Shown: in pieces, positions 1 through 10,466 of the stretch
Position numbering within the stretch: position 1 is the first letter of the stretch
How the letters are laid out: the number at the start of each line of letters is the position of its first letter
Origin: Bifidobacterium angulatum DSM 20098 = JCM 7096
Lineage (GTDB): Bacteria; Actinomycetota; Actinomycetes; Actinomycetales; Bifidobacteriaceae
NCBI RefSeq assembly: GCF_001025155.1
Contig: NZ_AP012322.1
Location: 1,054,001 to 1,118,000, forward strand
Length of the DNA: 64,000 nt
Reading direction: 5' to 3'
Translations under genes and position numbers: made by a program
Notes under the pieces: generated by a model
What the model was told of the DNA's origin: nothing
Seen by the model: the letters and a program-made list of their open reading frames with translations, nothing else
The model's database searches: none

Positions 1-512
1 ATGGCATCGCTCTTCTCATTGAGCTTCAAGCCCCAGGGCAATGTGGTCGGCTTACCATACAGTTCCTGATTGAACCAGTTGCCCAAACGCCCGATGGCCT
101 GTGCAACGAGTAAACCCGGAGCCAGACAATCCAGCAACAATGCAAAGGGGTACCGCTTGTGGCGGCACCATAGGAATGCCGCCAGGGCTCCTCCGATAAT
201 GCCACCGAAAATGGCCATGCCGCCTTCCCAGACCTTCAGTATGCTCGTTGGATTACCTGTTGGAGGGAAATACATGGCCGGCGTGCTCAAGCAGTGGTAT
301 AGACGGGCACCGACCAAACCGCAGGGCACCGTCACCAGTGTAAGGTCGAGCACCTGATCGAATGTGCCGCCGGCTCGCTTCCAGCGCCGGGTAAGAATCC
401 AGACAGCACAGCATACGCCGATGAGAATGCATACGGCATACATGCGGATAGTAACTGGCCCGATCTGGAACTTCGAGAATCCCGGCGAGGGAATATAGGC
501 AAGTGTCGTCAT
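1..512 (-). CDS. lgt: Prolipoprotein diacylglyceryl transferase, 3' end cut by the window edge
   Basis: Membrane enzyme that transfers diacylglycerol from phosphatidylglycerol to the lipobox cysteine of prelipoproteins. The visible 170 residues begin MTTLAYIPSPGF and contain a GARLYH segment, a GGMAIFGG segment and the family signature GRLGNWFNQELYG; several hydrophobic stretches fit a polytopic membrane protein. The ATG overlaps the trpA stop by four bases (ATGA), so it is translationally coupled as a late gene of the his/trp operon, an order also known in mycobacteria. The C-terminal part lies outside the window; nothing suggests it is broken otherwise. Confidence 0.95.
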   Translation of the reverse strand, partial: MTTLAYIPSPGFSKFQIGPVTIRMYAVCILIGVCCAVWILTRRWKRAGGTFDQVLDLTLVTVPCGLVGARLYHCLSTPAMYFPPTGNPTSILKVWEGGMAIFGGIIGGALAAFLWCRHKRYPFALLLDCLAPGLLVAQAIGRLGNWFNQELYGKPTTLPWGLKLNEKSDA

Positions 513-1381
513 ATACGCGCTCCGTGGATGCCCTCGGCAAGCTCTTCGGTTGTGGATGCCAGACAAGCAAGGCCTTCGGCACTATCACGTGCCGTCCTGC
601 CGTCATCATTGAGCAGCGTATGCACCAGAGCGGAACCGACGATCACACCATCGGCATAGGATCCGACTTTCCTGCCCTGTTCTGCGGTGGACACGCCAAT
701 GCCTACACAAACATTCTCCGCCCCGGCCTTACGAGTACGTTCCACCAACGCCTGTGGCGAGGCGTCAATGGTGGAACGTTCGCCGGTAACGCCCATACGG
801 GCCGCAGCATACACAAAGCCCCGGGCGTTTCTGGCGACGATGTCAAGACGCTGATCGGTCGAATCAGGGGAAACGAGGAAGACACGGTCAAGTCCGTGCC
901 GATCGGACGCCTCTATCCATTCGCCGGCCTCATCCGGGATCAGATCCGGTGTGATAAGCCCCGCGCCGCCGGCATTCTCAAAATCAGTGGCGAACCGTTC
1001 CACACCATAATGGTAGATCAGATTCCAGTAGCTCATGATGAGCGGAACGCCGCCGGCGTTTGCCACGGTTTCCACGGCTCTGAAAACATTGGCGATTCGT
1101 TCCCCGTTGTCCAATGCGATCTGACTGGCCGCCTGGATCACGGGACCATCCATAACCGGGTCGGAATACGGCAGACCGATCTCCACCGCGTCGACACCAT
1201 GCTCGACCATCGTCTTCAAAGCGGTCAGCGAATCATCCGGATTGGGGAATCCATATGGCAGATAGCCGATGAAAGCCGGCTTGTTCTGCGCCTTCAATGC
1301 GGTAAACATCGCCCTGGTTCTGCTTGGCTTATGGCTGATGCCCAAGGGCTGGCCTGATGGTGTGCTTGCTTCGTTAGTCAT
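509..1381 (-). CDS. trpA: Tryptophan synthase alpha subunit
   Basis: TIM-barrel enzyme (290 aa) that cleaves indole-3-glycerol phosphate to indole and glyceraldehyde 3-phosphate and passes indole to TrpB. The substrate-site stretch VEIGLPYSDPVMDGP, holding the usual Glu and Asp catalytic residues, and the late glycine-rich phosphate loop region are intact. I chose the ATG at 1381 because AAGGA lies six bases before it; an in-frame GTG at 1402 would add seven residues without a better ribosome site. It sits 30 bases downstream of the trpC-trpB fusion and overlaps lgt by four bases. Confidence 0.95.
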   Translation of the reverse strand: MTNEASTPSGQPLGISHKPSRTRAMFTALKAQNKPAFIGYLPYGFPNPDDSLTALKTMVEHGVDAVEIGLPYSDPVMDGPVIQAASQIALDNGERIANVFRAVETVANAGGVPLIMSYWNLIYHYGVERFATDFENAGGAGLITPDLIPDEAGEWIEASDRHGLDRVFLVSPDSTDQRLDIVARNARGFVYAAARMGVTGERSTIDASPQALVERTRKAGAENVCVGIGVSTAEQGRKVGSYADGVIVGSALVHTLLNDDGRTARDSAEGLACLASTTEELAEGIHGARI

Positions 1382-1411
1382 ATTCGGTCCTTCATTCCTC
1401 ACGATTCATCA

Positions 1412-3499
1412 TCATGCAACGGTATCGCCGTGCGCGCCCGTCACTTCGAGAGCCTTGGCCTGATCATCGGTCAGGTAGCCGAACCACTTGCCAGCCGTGG
1501 CCATGTCCTTGTCGCCTCGACCGGAGATGTTGATGATGATCACCGGATTCGTATACCCCTTGGTTTTCAGATCCTCGCACGCCTTATATGCGCCGGCTAC
1601 GGCGTGGGAGCTCTCGATAGCGGGGATGATGCCCTCTGTACGGCTCAGATCACGGAAGGCGTTCATGGCCTCCTCATCGGTGGCCCAGGAATAGTTGACT
1701 CTGCCGATCTCCTTAAGCCATGCATGCTCGGGCCCGACCGACGCATAGTCGAGACCCGCGGAAATGGAATATGTGTCGAGAGTCTGGCCTTCGGATGTTT
1801 CCAACAGATAGCTTTTTGCACCTTGGAACATGCCCAATTGGCCTGTACCGGGCGCGAAACGAATGGCGTGCCTGCCGGATTCCGGGCCATTGCCGCCGGC
1901 CTCGTAGCCGTACAGGTTCACACGATCGTCATCGAGGAAGGCGTTCATGATGCCGATGGCGTTGGACCCACCACCTACGCAGGCGCAGATCGCATCCGGA
2001 TGATCGATGCCGTACCAATCCTGCAACTGTTGCTTGGCCTCTTCTCCGATGATCTTCTGGAAGTCGCGGACCATGGCCGGGAATGGATGTGGTCCGGCCA
2101 CCGTGCCAAGCAGATAGTGCGTGTCTTTGACATTGGTGACCCAATCGCGCAATGCCTCATTGATCGCGTCCTTAAGAATGCGATCGCCCAAAGTGACTTC
2201 GACCACTTCGGCTCCAAGCATCCGCATGCGGGCCACATTCAGCGCCTGACGACGGGCATCGATCTGCCCCATGTAGATACGGCATTTCAGGCCGAGCATC
2301 GCACATACCGTGGCGGTTGCCACGCCATGCTGGCCGGCACCGGTCTCGGCGATGACGCGGGTCTTGCCCATGCGCTTGACCAGCAGCGCCTGACCGAGCG
2401 CATTGTTGATCTTATGCGCACCAGTGTGGTTGAGATCCTCGCGCTTGAGGAACACTCGCGGCGAAATGCCGGTCTTCTCCTTAAGCAGTTCGGCGAAGCG
2501 CGGAGCCTCTGTCAGTGGGCTTTCCCTGCCGACGTAGCGCTTCTGCAACGTCATGAACTCCTTGTGGAATTCCGGGTCGGCCTTGGCTTCCTCGTATACA
2601 CGTTCAAGCTCATCCAACGCGGTAATCAGCGCTTCCGGCACGTATCTGCCGCCGAACTGACCCCAGTATGGACCCTGATGCTCGCTCAATGGAGTGGATT
2701 CGCTTGTTTTCACCTGTGACCCTGCTTTCACTAGTCGTTGCACTGCAAGAATATGGTCGTCTGCTGTGGCGACGCCCTCACCGACCAGCACCGCGTCGGC
2801 ACCGGCACGGCCGTAGTCCTCGACCTCAACCGCGCCGAATACGCCGGATTCGGCAACCTTGATGACGTCATCCGGCAGATTGGAGGCAAGCTCCTGGTAT
2901 CTGCTCACATCGACACACAGATTCTTGAGGTTACGTGCGTTGATGCCGATCACACGAGCGCCGGCGGCAATGGCCCGCTGGATCTCCTCGCGCGTGTGCG
3001 TCTCGACCAGAACGGTCATCTTCAGCTCATGCGCCAGATCAAGCAGATGCTTGAGCTTATCGTCGTCGAGCGCGACGACGATAAGCAACACGATATCCGC
3101 TCCATGAGCGCGAGCCTCCCAGATCTGATAGTCGGTGACGATGAAATCCTTACGCAATACCGGAATGCTTACCGCAGCCTTGACCTTGTCGAAATCATCA
3201 AGCGACCCCAGAAAACGCCGACCTTCCGTCAGGCATGAAATCGCACTCGCCCCACCTGCCTCATATTCACGGGCAAGGGCCGCGGGATCGGGAATATCGC
3301 TCAAATGCCCTTTGGACGGCGAAGCGCGTTTGATTTCAGCGATTACGGGAATACCGTCGGCTTGTCTCAACCATCGAGTGGCATCAAGCGGTTCGGCCGC
3401 ATGAGCCGCAATCCGCTTGATCTGTTCGAGGCTTACCTCGGCTTCACGCGCCTTGGCGTCTTCGACCGCTCCTGCCACCAACTCGTCGAGTACCGACAT
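1412..3499 (-). CDS. trpCB: Fused indole-3-glycerol phosphate synthase / tryptophan synthase beta
   Basis: Bifunctional 695-aa protein. Residues 1 to about 260 are Trp[11 protein letters not shown] around Lys57 and VLRKDF with Lys117 are the catalytic lysine regions, and LVETHT, GINARNL and AESGV complete the barrel. From about 270 ([18 protein letters not shown]) it is TrpB, with the PLP lysine Lys363 in [13 protein letters not shown] and the phosphate-binding GGGSN. Only a short linker, with no extra domain, joins them. GAAAGGGAAC before the ATG is a good ribosome site. Both halves look catalytically complete. The fusion is, to my knowledge, known in bifidobacteria; TrpA is encoded separately just downstream. 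Confidence 0.95.
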   Translation of the reverse strand: MSVLDELVAGAVEDAKAREAEVSLEQIKRIAAHAAEPLDATRWLRQADGIPVIAEIKRASPSKGHLSDIPDPAALAREYEAGGASAISCLTEGRRFLGSLDDFDKVKAAVSIPVLRKDFIVTDYQIWEARAHGADIVLLIVVALDDDKLKHLLDLAHELKMTVLVETHTREEIQRAIAAGARVIGINARNLKNLCVDVSRYQELASNLPDDVIKVAESGVFGAVEVEDYGRAGADAVLVGEGVATADDHILAVQRLVKAGSQVKTSESTPLSEHQGPYWGQFGGRYVPEALITALDELERVYEEAKADPEFHKEFMTLQKRYVGRESPLTEAPRFAELLKEKTGISPRVFLKREDLNHTGAHKINNALGQALLVKRMGKTRVIAETGAGQHGVATATVCAMLGLKCRIYMGQIDARRQALNVARMRMLGAEVVEVTLGDRILKDAINEALRDWVTNVKDTHYLLGTVAGPHPFPAMVRDFQKIIGEEAKQQLQDWYGIDHPDAICACVGGGSNAIGIMNAFLDDDRVNLYGYEAGGNGPESGRHAIRFAPGTGQLGMFQGAKSYLLETSEGQTLDTYSISAGLDYASVGPEHAWLKEIGRVNYSWATDEEAMNAFRDLSRTEGIIPAIESSHAVAGAYKACEDLKTKGYTNPVIIINISGRGDKDMATAGKWFGYLTDDQAKALEVTGAHGDTVA

Positions 3500-3554
3500 A
3501 TGTTCCCTTTCTCTTACTGTAAAAGGTATTGTTGTAAGAGTAACGTCCCTGCTC

Positions 3555-5111
3555 CTATAGGGCTTTCAGCTGTGCCGCAATCTGGACGGCTTCAACGCTG
3601 GCCTCGGCCTTGTTGCGGGTCTCCTGCCATTCGTTCTGCGGAACCGAATCAAGTACGATTCCGGCTCCGGCCTGCACGCTGGCCTCGTGATCTCGCAAAA
3701 AGGCGGTGCGGATGGCAATGGCCATGTCCATGTTTCCAGAAAAATCGAAGTACCCTACGGTGCCGCCGTAAATGCCTCGATCGGCCGGCTCAAGCTCGTC
3801 GATGATCTCAATGGCCCGCGGCTTGGGAGCGCCGGATAATGTGCCGGCGGGGAAAGCGGAGGTGAAGACGTCGAAAGCCGTCATGCCGTCGTTCAATGTG
3901 CCTGTCACCGTGGAGCAGATGTGCATGATATGGCTGAATCGCTTGATATCCATCAGTTTGACCACCTCCACGCTCTCCGGCTTGCACACTCGGCTCAAGT
4001 CGTTGCGCGACAAATCGACCAGCATGATATGCTCGCTGCGTTCCTTGGGGTCGGCGAGCAGCTCTTCGGCGAGCTTCTCGTCCTCTTCGGGAGTCGCTCC
4101 ACGAGGGCGCGAACCTGCGATCGGGAACGTCATGGCATGGCCGTCATCAACCTTGATCAGGGTTTCCGGACTGGATCCGACAACGTTGAAAGTGCGCCCC
4201 TTGGTGTCTGTCAATGCGAAGAAATACATATACGGACTTGGATTCAGGGTGCGCAGGACACGATACACGTCGAAGGGATCGGCCGGCGAATCGATGTCAA
4301 GACGCTGGGAGATGACCGTCTGGAACACATCACCGTCGACGATATGTCGCTTCGTCTCCTCGACGGCCTTCTCATAGTGCGACTTCTCGGTGCGGAATCG
4401 CAACTCGGGCTGCGGCACATTCGTGTCGAGCACGTTGATGCGCGCCTCCCCCGGCGTCGGTGTCGCAGCCTGGCGCTGCATGGCGTCAAGCCGTTCGACG
4501 GCGGTATCGTAAGCCCAGTCGGCTCGGGTGGGCTTATCGTCGACGTTTACGGCGTTGGCGATCAGCCATACCGAACCGGAGACATGGTCGACCACCGCAA
4601 TATCGGTGGCGAGAGCCAGCACGAGCTCCGGCTGATCGGTTTCGTTCGGCGCCTTGCCATGTAGCGTGGGCTCCCAATGACGGATCACATCCCAGCCTAC
4701 GGTTCCGACCAGGCCCGAAGTCAGGTTCGGCAGACCCTTGACTTTAGGGGTCTTCAGAGTCTTCAGCGTAGCGTGCGCCACGTCAAGCACGTCGCCCTGC
4801 GTGGGAACGCCAACCGGCACTTGCCCAAGCCAATCAGCCTGCCCGTTGTTGGAACGCAGCTGGGCGATGGAATTCACGCCGATGAAGCTGTATCGACTCC
4901 ATGTGCCGCCGAATTCCGCCGATTCGAGTATGAAGGTTCCGCTCCGCCCTGCGGCAAGGCGCTCATAGAACCCGACCGGTGTCAGCGAATCCGCAAGCAA
5001 GCGACGTACGATGGGGATAATACGATAGCCTTCGTCGGCAAGCTCGTGGAACTGCTCGCGTGACGGCCAGGTCTCCCCCCAACGCAGATGCTCGACGCTG
5101 CACTCTCCCAT
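3555..5111 (-). CDS. trpE: Anthranilate synthase component I
   Basis: Chorismate-using large subunit (518 aa) of anthranilate synthase, first step of tryptophan synthesis. The C-terminal chorismate-binding domain shows [31 protein letters not shown] and GIYGGTVGY, all expected. An upstream in-frame extension to 5174 is possible, but the ATG at 5111 has GAGGAGG eight bases ahead and shares one base with the hisI stop (TGATG), which settles the start. No trpG is visible in the window, so the glutaminase subunit must be elsewhere or supplied by another enzyme. The gene lies 55 bases before trpCB. Confidence 0.95.
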   Translation of the reverse strand: MGECSVEHLRWGETWPSREQFHELADEGYRIIPIVRRLLADSLTPVGFYERLAAGRSGTFILESAEFGGTWSRYSFIGVNSIAQLRSNNGQADWLGQVPVGVPTQGDVLDVAHATLKTLKTPKVKGLPNLTSGLVGTVGWDVIRHWEPTLHGKAPNETDQPELVLALATDIAVVDHVSGSVWLIANAVNVDDKPTRADWAYDTAVERLDAMQRQAATPTPGEARINVLDTNVPQPELRFRTEKSHYEKAVEETKRHIVDGDVFQTVISQRLDIDSPADPFDVYRVLRTLNPSPYMYFFALTDTKGRTFNVVGSSPETLIKVDDGHAMTFPIAGSRPRGATPEEDEKLAEELLADPKERSEHIMLVDLSRNDLSRVCKPESVEVVKLMDIKRFSHIMHICSTVTGTLNDGMTAFDVFTSAFPAGTLSGAPKPRAIEIIDELEPADRGIYGGTVGYFDFSGNMDMAIAIRTAFLRDHEASVQAGAGIVLDSVPQNEWQETRNKAEASVEAVQIAAQLKAL

Positions 5112-5500
5112 CACCGTGCCTCCTCGGGTTTGAATCCCTCTACGACGGGCAGCGGTCCGCCCTCGTCGAAACAACTACGTTTGCCGGTATGGCATGCGGC
5201 TCCAACCTGATCGACCTCTACCAGCAGGGCGTCTCCGTCGCAGTCAAGAGACACGCCCTTAACATATTGCGCATGTCCGGAGGTATCGCCTTTACGCCAG
5301 TATTCCTGACGGGAACGAGACCAGAAGGTCACTCTGCCGGTGGTCAGCGTGCGGCGCAACGCCTCATCATTCATGTAGCCGACCATGAGCACGTCACGGG
5401 TATCGTACTGTTGGACGACTGCGGCGACCAATCCTTTGTCATCGCGCTTCAAACGTGCCGCGATCGCAGGATCGAGTGTTATCGAGTTATCGTATTGCAT
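5111..5500 (-). CDS. hisI: Phosphoribosyl-AMP cyclohydrolase
   Basis: Third-step histidine enzyme (129 aa) that opens the adenine ring of phosphoribosyl-[22 protein letters not shown] and [24 protein letters not shown] carry the conserved metal-binding cysteines and aspartates. It is the stand-alone HisI form with no HisE pyrophosphohydrolase domain. The ribosome site before ATG is weak (AAGA), fitting translation in an operon 36 bases behind hisF. Its last codons contain the ribosome-binding site of trpE. Confidence 0.95.
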   Translation of the reverse strand: MQYDNSITLDPAIAARLKRDDKGLVAAVVQQYDTRDVLMVGYMNDEALRRTLTTGRVTFWSRSRQEYWRKGDTSGHAQYVKGVSLDCDGDALLVEVDQVGAACHTGKRSCFDEGGPLPVVEGFKPEEAR

Positions 5501-5536
5501 TCTTGGTATCGATTCTATGGATTGAATGGGTAAAAA

Positions 5537-6307
5537 TCAGCGAACGGTATATCCGGACCTGCGCAGTTCCGCCTTGACGTCGGCAATGGTCAACGTGCCG
5601 TAGTGGAATACGGATGCGGCAAGTACAGCGTCGGCTCCAGCCGCAATGGCCGGAGGGAAATCCTCTACCTTGCCGGCGCCACCGGAGGCGATGATCGGAA
5701 TCTTGACCTCGCGGCGAACCGCCTGAATCATCTCGATGTCGAAACCCGACTGTGTACCGTCCGCGTCCATGGAGTTCAGCAATATCTCGCCGGCGCCAAG
5801 CTCTTCGGCACGTTTGACCCACCACAACGCATCAATGCCTGTGGATTTGCGCCCGCCCATGGTGGTGACTTCGAACCCGGACTGCGTGTGTTGTTCGCCC
5901 TTTTCGCGCCGGGCGTCCACCGATAGCACCAGCACCTGATTGCCGAAACGCTCGGCGACTCGACTGATCAATGTCGGATCATTGATGGCCGCGGTATTGA
6001 CACCGACTTTGTCCGCTCCGCAACGCAGCAACGAGTCGACATCCTCCGGGGTGCGTACGCCGCCGCCAACGGTCATCGGGATGAACACCTGTTCGGCGGT
6101 GCGACTGACCACATCGACCATGGTCTGACGATGCGAGCTGGAAGCGGTTACATCCAGGAACGTCAGCTCATCCGCACCCTGCCGATAGTATTCCGCCGCA
6201 AGCTCCACCGGATCGCCGGCGTCTTTGAGATTCTCGAAATGGACGCCCTTCACCACACGTCCTGCATCAACATCCAAGCACGGAATAACTCGTACCGCCA
6301 ACGACAT
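5537..6307 (-). CDS. hisF: Imidazole glycerol phosphate synthase cyclase subunit
   Basis: TIM-barrel cyclase (256 aa) that with HisH makes imidazole glycerol phosphate and AICAR. The start [21 protein letters not shown] carries the catalytic Asp of the CLDVD motif; [26 protein letters not shown] and IIASGGAG are the expected phosphate and catalytic loops. GGGGAG lies six bases before ATG. It is the first gene of the his/trp unit that runs hisF-hisI-trpE-trpCB-trpA-lgt. The 165-base leader has a small hairpin (6360-6376) but no convincing histidine or tryptophan leader peptide. Confidence 0.96.
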   Translation of the reverse strand: MSLAVRVIPCLDVDAGRVVKGVHFENLKDAGDPVELAAEYYRQGADELTFLDVTASSSHRQTMVDVVSRTAEQVFIPMTVGGGVRTPEDVDSLLRCGADKVGVNTAAINDPTLISRVAERFGNQVLVLSVDARREKGEQHTQSGFEVTTMGGRKSTGIDALWWVKRAEELGAGEILLNSMDADGTQSGFDIEMIQAVRREVKIPIIASGGAGKVEDFPPAIAAGADAVLAASVFHYGTLTIADVKAELRRSGYTVR

Positions 6308-6472
6308 CTTTCACTCCCCTACTTACGACGGGTCAATGATTCAGTCTTTCAGACTACAGACCGTGCGTTACACGGTTCAACAGGAGTCCACATATTAGGC
6401 ATGATACGGTCTGATATCCAGCACAATCCACAGCTATCGTTCATTAGCCTTATGGCTGTCGCCAGAACCGAT

Positions 6473-6507
6473 TGTGGGCCCGTCAGACAATACCTGACGG
6501 GCCCACA
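6473..6507 (-). terminator. Strong hairpin between rlmN and hisF
   Basis: A perfect 14-bp stem (6473-6486 with 6494-6507) around a seven-base loop lies 30 bases beyond the rlmN stop. There is no T-tract, so termination is inferred from position and stem strength. Confidence 0.75.
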
Positions 6508-6537
6508 ATATCCACGTGCCACACCGACTTGGCGATA

Positions 6538-7725
6538 TCAGCGTTCTTTGGCAGCAAGCTGCCCACATGCACCATCGATATCCTGGCCACGGGTGTCTCG
6601 AAGCGTGGCAGTGATGCCTGCGGCATGAAGGATGTCAAGGAACCGCTTCTCATCTTCAGGCTTCGATGCAGTCCACTTGGAACCTTCGATCGGGTTAAGC
6701 GGGATGGGATTGACATGCGCCCAATCGTCCCCGTAGTGGTTCAATCGCTTGGCCAGGAGCCTGGCGTGCTCCGCCTGATCGTTGATGCCGCGCATCAGCG
6801 CGTATTCGATGCTTACACGACGTTTGGTCGCGAGCCAGTAATCATGTGCCGCATCAAGTACGGCAGTCGTATTGAATCGCTTGTTCATCGGCACGAGTTC
6901 ATCGCGTAGTTCATCGCTAGGCGCATGCAACGAGACCGCAAGACGGACAGGAATGCCTTCCTCGGTAAGCTTTCTGATGCCAGGCACGACGCCGACGGTG
7001 GAGACGGTGATATTACGTGCGGAAATGCCGAAGCCCTGTGGCGGCAATGCGGAGATCTGACGTACGGCAGACAGCACCGATCGATAGTTGCCCATCGGTT
7101 CGCCCATACCCATGAACACGATATTGCTCAGACGGCCCGGTCCTCCGGCAACCTCGCCATCCTGCATCATTCTGGCGGCGACGCGCACCTGTTCGAGAAT
7201 CTCTCCGGCAGACATGTTACGAGTCAATCCCAACTGCCCGGTCGCGCAGAACGGACAACCCATGCCACAGCCAACCTGCGACGAGATGCACAGGGTGGAA
7301 CGGGTCGGATAACGCATCAGCACGGATTCAATATGCGAACCATCGAATAGTCGCCACAGTGTTTTGATGGTGGTTCCCTTATCGGCCACCTGCCGTGTGA
7401 CCTCCGTGATAAGTTCGGGGAAAAAGACCGAAGCCGCCTCGTCACGCTTCGAGGCCGGGAAATCGGTGAATGCGGCGGCATTCACATCGAAATGGCCATA
7501 ATAGTGGTTGGCGAGCTGCTTGACTCGGAATTTGGGGAGGCCGAGTTCCTTGGCTTTGGCGATGCGTTCGTCCTCGCTCATGTCGACGAAATGCACCGGG
7601 GGTTTGCCACGCCGGGCATGGTCTTTGGAGAGCACATCGCGGAATGCGCCTTCGGTACCGCCTTCGGTGATACCGGTTTCTGGAGTTTCGGGAGATGTCA
7701 TAACTTTCTTCGCTTCGCTTGACAT
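6538..7725 (-). CDS. rlmN: 23S rRNA (adenine-2503-C2)-methyltransferase RlmN
   Basis: Radical-SAM methyltransferase that modifies A2503 of 23S rRNA and A37 of some tRNAs. The cluster motif CGMGCPFC (C-X3-C-X2-C) is present, followed by IVFMGMGEPMGNY, a serine-rich SAM segment (ITVSTVGVVPG) and the C-terminal ATLRDTRGQDIDGACGQL that holds the methyl-carrying cysteine. At 395 aa it is slightly longer than average, owing to an acidic N-terminal extension of about 50 residues. The ATG at 7725 has no clear ribosome site; the ATG at 7701 has AAGAAAG ahead and may be the true start. It follows cdsA on the same strand after a hairpin. Confidence 0.95.
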   Translation of the reverse strand: MSSEAKKVMTSPETPETGITEGGTEGAFRDVLSKDHARRGKPPVHFVDMSEDERIAKAKELGLPKFRVKQLANHYYGHFDVNAAAFTDFPASKRDEAASVFFPELITEVTRQVADKGTTIKTLWRLFDGSHIESVLMRYPTRSTLCISSQVGCGMGCPFCATGQLGLTRNMSAGEILEQVRVAARMMQDGEVAGGPGRLSNIVFMGMGEPMGNYRSVLSAVRQISALPPQGFGISARNITVSTVGVVPGIRKLTEEGIPVRLAVSLHAPSDELRDELVPMNKRFNTTAVLDAAHDYWLATKRRVSIEYALMRGINDQAEHARLLAKRLNHYGDDWAHVNPIPLNPIEGSKWTASKPEDEKRFLDILHAAGITATLRDTRGQDIDGACGQLAAKER

Positions 7726-7753
7726 TACGGGTGATTATGAAACTGCTTATCAG

Positions 7754-7801
7754 AACGTGAAGAGTGCTCGTGCCTGGACATGCACGAGCACTCTTCACGT
7801 T
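7754..7801 (-). terminator. 20-bp perfect inverted repeat after cdsA
   Basis: Arms 7754-7773 and 7782-7801 pair perfectly over 20 bp with an eight-base loop, starting 16 bases beyond the cdsA stop. No T-tract follows on the minus strand. It sits only about 30 bases before the rlmN start, so rlmN may depend on readthrough or on a promoter within the short gap. Confidence 0.7.
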
Positions 7802-7816
7802 GGGGGAACGACATGA

Positions 7817-8803
7817 TCACATGCCGGTGAGCCAGAGCAGGATGCAGGTGAACGGCGCGGCCATCAGAATCGAATCGACACGATCCATCACGCCACCATG
7901 CCCCTTGAGCAGATGACCCATATCCTTAAGACCGAGATCACGCTTGATCATGGACGCGCACAGATCACCGAACGTGCCTACGACACCTACCAGAATCCCC
8001 ATAATGATGGGAACCCACCAACGCGTGGCCCATACCTGCGGAGTATAGGTGCAGAACATCACCGCGAAAGCGCCGACCATGGCAAACACCACTGATCCTG
8101 CAAGCCCCTCCCAGCTTTTCTTCGGAGAGATACGCGGAGAGAGCTTATGCTTGCCCAGCCATGCACCGGCGAACAATCCGCCCGTGTCGGACAATGCCGG
8201 CAGGAAGACCAGCATAATGGCATGAGCCACCGGATGCCCATGGAAGGTTAGCGGCAGAATAATGCACGAGGCCAGCACGGGGATGTACAGCACGGTGAGC
8301 ACGGAAACGGCCACATGGCTGAGTCGGCTATGATGCTGTTCGTTGCCGTCATGGTTGAAGGAGGACTCGAGTCGTGCCGCGGCTTCGGTATGGGACAGCT
8401 TATCCGCAACCACAAGCGAAAGCCTGTTGCCGAAGCTCAGTTTCGCCGTAGCCGAAAGAGCCACCAGCACAATCGAAGCCATGGCACACAACGACATGGT
8501 AACGACGTGCAACGGCGAATAGTACGTTGCAAGCAGCGTGCAAGCCGAGCATATCCACAACATGAATACGGGGATGTGTAGTCCTGCGGTTGCGAAATCA
8601 ACTCGAAGCTCCCACAAAGCCAGGATCATGAACACCACGATAAGCGCGACGAACACATCGATGCTTATCAGCAGGCACCCGAGAATAATCGCAATCAGCA
8701 CCACGGCCGTAGCTATAGCCTGAGGCATATTACGACCGGTTTTCTTATTGATCTGGTCGAGGGTCACCTCGGCCTGATCATGGAGTTGATCATTATGTTC
8801 CAT
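7817..8803 (-). CDS. cdsA: Phosphatidate cytidylyltransferase (CDP-diacylglycerol synthase)
   Basis: Polytopic membrane enzyme (328 aa) making CDP-diacylglycerol from CTP and phosphatidic acid. Several hydrophobic helices precede the signature region LPALSDTGGLFAGAWLGKHKLSPRISPKKSWEG-like segment and the C-terminal GDLCASMIKRDLGLKDMGHLLKGHGGVMDRVDS, which is the CDP-alcohol-binding family hallmark. An upstream extension to 8872 overlaps frr and is unlikely; I use the ATG at 8803 (MEHNDQLHDQ), 25 bases behind frr. The N-terminal 45 residues are hydrophilic. Confidence 0.93.
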   Translation of the reverse strand: MEHNDQLHDQAEVTLDQINKKTGRNMPQAIATAVVLIAIILGCLLISIDVFVALIVVFMILALWELRVDFATAGLHIPVFMLWICSACTLLATYYSPLHVVTMSLCAMASIVLVALSATAKLSFGNRLSLVVADKLSHTEAAARLESSFNHDGNEQHHSRLSHVAVSVLTVLYIPVLASCIILPLTFHGHPVAHAIMLVFLPALSDTGGLFAGAWLGKHKLSPRISPKKSWEGLAGSVVFAMVGAFAVMFCTYTPQVWATRWWVPIIMGILVGVVGTFGDLCASMIKRDLGLKDMGHLLKGHGGVMDRVDSILMAAPFTCILLWLTGM

Positions 8804-8828
8804 ATTCGATGCGTTGGAGGGATCCGAC

Positions 8829-9383
8829 TCAGACCTCCATGATCTCCTTCTGCTTGGTCTCAAGCAGCGCATCGATTTCGTCGGTGACGGACTTGGTGAC
8901 CTTATCGAGATCCTTCAGCAGGCGATCGCCTTCATCCTCGCCCATATCGCCATCCTTGACGGACTTGTCGATGGTCTCCTTGGTCTTGCGACGAATGTTG
9001 CGAACCGCGACCTTGCCGTCCTCGGCCTTGCCCTTGGCGAGCTTGACGTATTCCTTACGACGTTCCTCGGTGAGTTCAGGCATGGTCAGGCGGATGACGT
9101 TGCCGTCACGGTTGGGGCTCACGCCAAGATCGGAATTGCGGATCGCCTTCTCGACGGCGCCAGCCTGGGATGCATCGAACGGGGTGACCGACAGGGTGCG
9201 CGGCTCGGGGACGCCAATGGAGGCCACTGCCTTGATCGGCGTGGGAGCGCCGTAGTAATCGACCATAATGCCGTTCAGCAAAGCAGGGTTCGCACGGCCA
9301 GTACGAATGCCGGCAAAGTTCTCCTTGGTGTTTTCCACCGTCTTGGCCATCTGTGCCTTAGCTTGTTCAACAACGCTTGCCAT
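8829..9383 (-). CDS. frr: Ribosome recycling factor
   Basis: 184-aa factor that with EF-G splits post-termination ribosomes. The ends match the family: an N-terminal helix with FAGIRTGRANPALL and a C-terminal helix with DEIDALLETKQKEIMEV, joined by VRNIRRKTKE. AAGGAG is five bases ahead of the ATG. It follows pyrH by 45 bases in the widespread rpsB-tsf-pyrH-frr-cdsA order. Confidence 0.97.
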   Translation of the reverse strand: MASVVEQAKAQMAKTVENTKENFAGIRTGRANPALLNGIMVDYYGAPTPIKAVASIGVPEPRTLSVTPFDASQAGAVEKAIRNSDLGVSPNRDGNVIRLTMPELTEERRKEYVKLAKGKAEDGKVAVRNIRRKTKETIDKSVKDGDMGEDEGDRLLKDLDKVTKSVTDEIDALLETKQKEIMEV

Positions 9384-9428
9384 AATTGCTCCTTGATTAC
9401 GATTGATGGTTATTTGATTGTAAAAAGT

Positions 9429-10178
9429 TCAGTCCGCCACACGCGATTCCGCGGTGGAGACCAGAGTCCCGATTTCATCGCCGACAAGCGCACGAGTGAC
9501 ATTGCCTTCGCCTTCGAGGCCGAACACACGGATACGCTTTCTATTGTCGCGCGCCATGGACAGCGCGGACGCATCCATAACAGCCAGATTGTCGACCAGA
9601 GCGCGATTGTAGCTCAGCGTCTCAAAGCGCTTGGCGTTCTCATCCTTACGCGGATCGGCGGTGTACACGCCGTCGACGCCGTTCTTGCCCATAAGCACTT
9701 CATCGCAATGAATTTCCAGGGAACGCTGAATGGACACGGTATCCGTAGAGAAGTACGGCATGCCGGCACCGGCGCCGAAAATCACCACACGGCCCTTTTC
9801 CAGATGGCGGATGGCCTTGAGTGGAATATACGGCTCGGCGACCTGACCCATGGTGATGGCGGTCTGCACTCGGGTAGCCTGGCCCTCCTGCTCAAGGAAG
9901 TCCTGCAGTGCAAGGCAGTTCATCACTGTGCCGAGCATACCCATGTAATCGCCACGGGAACGATCGATGCCAGCCTGCTGAAGTTCCGCGCCGCGGAAGA
10001 AATTGCCGCCACCGACCACGATCGCAACCTGTACGCCTTTGTTCACAGCTGGAACGATTTCCGAAGCGATACGGCGCACCACATGGGTATCGATGCCGAC
10101 CTTGCCGCCACCGAACGCTTCACCGGAAAGCTTGAGCAGAACTCTGCGTGGCTTGTCGCCTGCATTTTCGCCAGTCAT
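9429..10178 (-). CDS. pyrH: UMP kinase
   Basis: Bacterial-type UMP kinase (249 aa) of the amino-acid kinase fold, converting UMP to [25 protein letters not shown], the nucleotide loop [17 protein letters not shown] and [11 protein letters not shown] are typical. GAAGGA stands eight bases before ATG. Two inverted repeats separate it from tsf upstream, so it may have its own promoter in 10179-10387. Confidence 0.97.
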   Translation of the reverse strand: MTGENAGDKPRRVLLKLSGEAFGGGKVGIDTHVVRRIASEIVPAVNKGVQVAIVVGGGNFFRGAELQQAGIDRSRGDYMGMLGTVMNCLALQDFLEQEGQATRVQTAITMGQVAEPYIPLKAIRHLEKGRVVIFGAGAGMPYFSTDTVSIQRSLEIHCDEVLMGKNGVDGVYTADPRKDENAKRFETLSYNRALVDNLAVMDASALSMARDNRKRIRVFGLEGEGNVTRALVGDEIGTLVSTAESRVAD

Positions 10179-10387
10179 ATAGTACTTCCTTCATTGTTGT
10201 CACCGATTCACGCGGCTGACACGCGAACCGCAAAACTACCGTCTATCAGCATATCGAGTAACGCCGACCGGCTACGCTGCCAACGCGCGAACGTACGTAG
10301 ACGCCCGCGTAGGCCAGTAGCACATTGTCCATATCCATGGGGGCTTCTTCGCTCGTCTTGTTTCGCCGGTAGTTCAACAATAACAGC

Positions 10388-10423
10388 ATAGGGGTGGCTC
10401 GCCTATGTGCGAACCACCCCTAT
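10388..10423 (-). terminator. Second hairpin behind tsf
   Basis: A 15-bp stem (10388-10402 with 10409-10423, one wobble position) and a six-base loop. It lies in tandem with the hairpin at 10433-10461, so tsf has a double stop signal before pyrH. Confidence 0.7.
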
Positions 10424-10432
10424 GTCTCAACA

Positions 10433-10461
10433 CGGTTTCATCGTGTTGCACGATGAAACCG
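10433..10461 (-). terminator. First hairpin behind tsf
   Basis: A perfect 13-bp stem (10433-10445 with 10449-10461) with a three-base loop begins six bases after the tsf stop codon. No T-run follows directly. Confidence 0.72.
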
Positions 10462-10466
10462 AATCA

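Noticed and set aside
6308..6472. Possible leader peptide or attenuator in front of hisF
   Set aside because: A 14-codon frame has one Trp and no His run; the only hairpin is six bp. This is not enough for attenuation.
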